A stretch of DNA of 5,499 nt, taken from contig SCUP01000071.1 of assembly GCA_004297665.1 (NCBI GenBank), positions 1 through 5,499 on the forward strand. Direction: 5' to 3'. How positions within the stretch are numbered: the first letter of the stretch is position 1; each line of letters begins with the position of its first letter. Source of the DNA: Nitrosarchaeum sp. Its GTDB lineage: Archaea; Thermoproteota; Nitrososphaeria; Nitrososphaerales; Nitrosopumilaceae. Positions 4,278 through 5,499 of this stretch are shown here, piece by piece. The notes beneath the pieces were generated by a model. That model made no database searches. It saw nothing but the letters and a program-made list of their open reading frames with translations, and was not told the DNA's origin. The position numbers were made by a program, and so were the translations under genes.

Positions 4278-5499
4278 CCGAAATAGTAGATCCTACTAAA
4301 ACTGACAAATTTTTATCACAAATACAAGACTTTGGAATAAACCCATCAAAAATAAGTCGTAATTTGAGCGTAGATGATCTAGTCAAAGCTGCTATCACTA
4401 GAAATGAAGGAGTGATAAACTCAACTGGTTCTCTTTCTGTAAATACTGGAAAATACACTGGACGATCTCCTGATGATAGATTCATTGTATATGATGATAA
4501 AACCCGTAACACAGTTGATTGGGGGAAAATTAATCACCAATTTGCAAGTGATAAATTTGAAAAAATTCTTGAAAAAATGAAACGTTTTGTAGATGGAAAA
4601 GATCTTTTTGTATTTGATGGATTTGTAGGTGCAGACAAAGAAAATCGATTATCTATTAGAGTAATCAATGATCATGTTTGGCAAAGTCTCTTTGCAAGAC
4701 AATTATTCATAAGGCCATCAAAAGAAGAATTGGAGAATCATGAACCCGAATTCACTGTAATGTGTATTAATGATTTTGAGGCAATACCTCAAGTTGATGG
4801 TACTGCATCAAATGTTTTCATATTGATTGATTTGACTAGAAAAATTGTTTTGATTGGCGGAACTCAATATGCCGGTGAAATGAAAAAATCCATGTTTGGT
4901 GTAATGAATTTTCTCTTACCTGATCGTGGTATATTCCCAATGCACTGTTCTGCAAATATTGGAAAAAATGGTGACACTACTTTGTTTTTTGGGTTATCTG
5001 GTACTGGAAAAACTACTCTTTCAGCTGATCCTAATAGACGATTAATCGGAGACGATGAACATGGTTGGTCTGATAATGGAACATTCAACTTTGAAGGAGG
5101 ATGTTATGCAAAATGTATCAATCTTAGCCAAGATGCAGAACCTGAAATCTGGAACGCAATAAAACATGGGGCTGTACTAGAAAATGTTGTACTCAATAAC
5201 AATATTCCTGATTATGATGATAACAGATTAACTGAAAATACCCGTGTAGCATACCCACTGGATTACATTCCAGGTGCAGTAATTCCAAGTGTAGGTGGAC
5301 ATCCAAAAATAATTGTATTTCTAACTGCAGATGCTTTGGGTGTTTTGCCACCTATCTCTAGACTAACAAAAGAAGGTGCAATGTATCATTTTATGTCTGG
5401 TTACACTAGTAAACTAGCTGGAACTGAACGAGGAATCAAAGAACCAAAATCTGTATTTTCTGAATGTTTTGGGGCACCATTTATGCCTAGACCTGCATC
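4274..5499 (+). CDS. pckA: Phosphoenolpyruvate carboxykinase (ATP), 3' end beyond window
   Basis: This cytosolic enzyme converts oxaloacetate and ATP to PEP, CO2 and ADP, the entry step of gluconeogenesis. About 408 of an expected ~520 residues are present. Counting from CTG at 4274, visible motifs are TGRSP with Arg64 (oxaloacetate/PEP binding), [11 protein letters not shown] with Tyr199 and Lys204/205, MHCSAN with metal-ligand His224, the P-loop [14 protein letters not shown] (Lys246), the kinase-2 motif IGDDEHGW (Asp260/261) and ENTRVAYP (Arg324). All sit within about 1-9 residues of their E. coli PckA positions. This is the ATP-type family, not the GTP type. The frame is open from 4259 but has no ATG, GTG or TTG before TTG at 4364, although homology ([20 protein letters not shown]) clearly starts earlier. 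The start at 4274 is therefore my best guess; a one-base frameshift from ATG 4258 is the main alternative. Divergent from rpl32e. Confidence 0.9.
   Translation, partial: MTEIVDPTKTDKFLSQIQDFGINPSKISRNLSVDDLVKAAITRNEGVINSTGSLSVNTGKYTGRSPDDRFIVYDDKTRNTVDWGKINHQFASDKFEKILEKMKRFVDGKDLFVFDGFVGADKENRLSIRVINDHVWQSLFARQLFIRPSKEELENHEPEFTVMCINDFEAIPQVDGTASNVFILIDLTRKIVLIGGTQYAGEMKKSMFGVMNFLLPDRGIFPMHCSANIGKNGDTTLFFGLSGTGKTTLSADPNRRLIGDDEHGWSDNGTFNFEGGCYAKCINLSQDAEPEIWNAIKHGAVLENVVLNNNIPDYDDNRLTENTRVAYPLDYIPGAVIPSVGGHPKIIVFLTADALGVLPPISRLTKEGAMYHFMSGYTSKLAGTERGIKEPKSVFSECFGAPFMPRPA

Noticed and set aside
4258..4299. ATG at 4258 as an independent short ORF (13 codons)
   Set aside because: It ends at TAA 4297-4299 in a frame different from pckA; it only makes sense as the pckA start if one base of the G5 run is removed, which is discussed as a finding.
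4243..4512. Minus-strand open frame of 89 codons antisense to the pckA 5' end
   Set aside because: The plus strand encodes conserved PEP carboxykinase here, including TGRSP; the antisense frame looks like a by-product of codon use.
4864..5088. Minus-strand open frame antisense to the pckA nucleotide-binding region
   Set aside because: It lies opposite the P-loop and kinase-2 motifs and shows no features of its own.
1..5499. Search for CRISPR arrays, insertion sequences, tRNA/rRNA genes, direct repeats or an unknown defence-type system
   Set aside because: I found no spaced repeats, terminal inverted repeats, tRNA-like folds or unidentified genes; nearly every base belongs to known conserved families.

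Overview
This window most likely comes from the chromosome of an ammonia-oxidising archaeon of the Nitrososphaerota (Thaumarchaeota), close to Nitrosopumilus. The DNA is AT-rich, at roughly one third G+C. The genes are archaeal: SecE, two-domain Spt5, archaeal-type L11 and L1, the eukaryote-like ribosomal proteins L19e and L32e, and the archaeal D-aminoacyl-tRNA deacylase DtdA. Starts lack clear Shine-Dalgarno sequences and have A/T-rich box-A-like elements about 25-29 bases upstream, as expected for leaderless archaeal transcripts. The lineage is inferred from protein features and was not checked by a database search.

Layout, left to right. (1) Positions 1-392, minus strand: the N-terminal 130 codons of ribosomal protein L1. 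(2) 560-1015, plus strand: a small Lrp/AsnC-family regulator, divergent from rpl1 and convergent (2-base gap) with rpl11. (3) 1018-2169, minus strand: a secE-spt5-rpl11 cluster. secE (57 codons) is a small gene ending 2 bases before the TTG start of spt5. (4) 2209-3281, plus strand: a two-gene unit, dtdA then a minimal O6-alkylguanine-DNA alkyltransferase, with overlapping stop and start codons. (5) 3278-4121, minus strand: rpl32e then rpl19e, overlapping by 23 bases. (6) 4274-5499, plus strand: the first ~408 codons of ATP-type phosphoenolpyruvate carboxykinase, running off the end.

Most of the window is information-processing housekeeping: protein export (SecE), transcription elongation (Spt5), ribosome structure (L1, L11, L19e, L32e) and removal of D-amino acids from tRNA (DtdA). 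PEP carboxykinase is central carbon metabolism, probably gluconeogenesis from oxaloacetate. Packing is very tight: genes overlap at stop/start codons, two convergent genes share a CTAG at their stops, and a 39-base divergent spacer carries two crossing promoters. No stretch longer than about 170 bases lacks a gene.

I see no mobile element, CRISPR array, tRNA, rRNA or obvious novel system. The most intriguing spot is the pckA 5' end. The conserved frame has no ATG, GTG or TTG where homology says the protein begins. A possible 17-codon leader ORF ends with its TGA overlapping an in-frame CTG, beside a G5 run that could instead mark a one-base frameshift. Also worth a look are the Lrp gene splitting the usual L11-L1 cluster and the pairing of two adduct- or error-removing enzymes in one operon.
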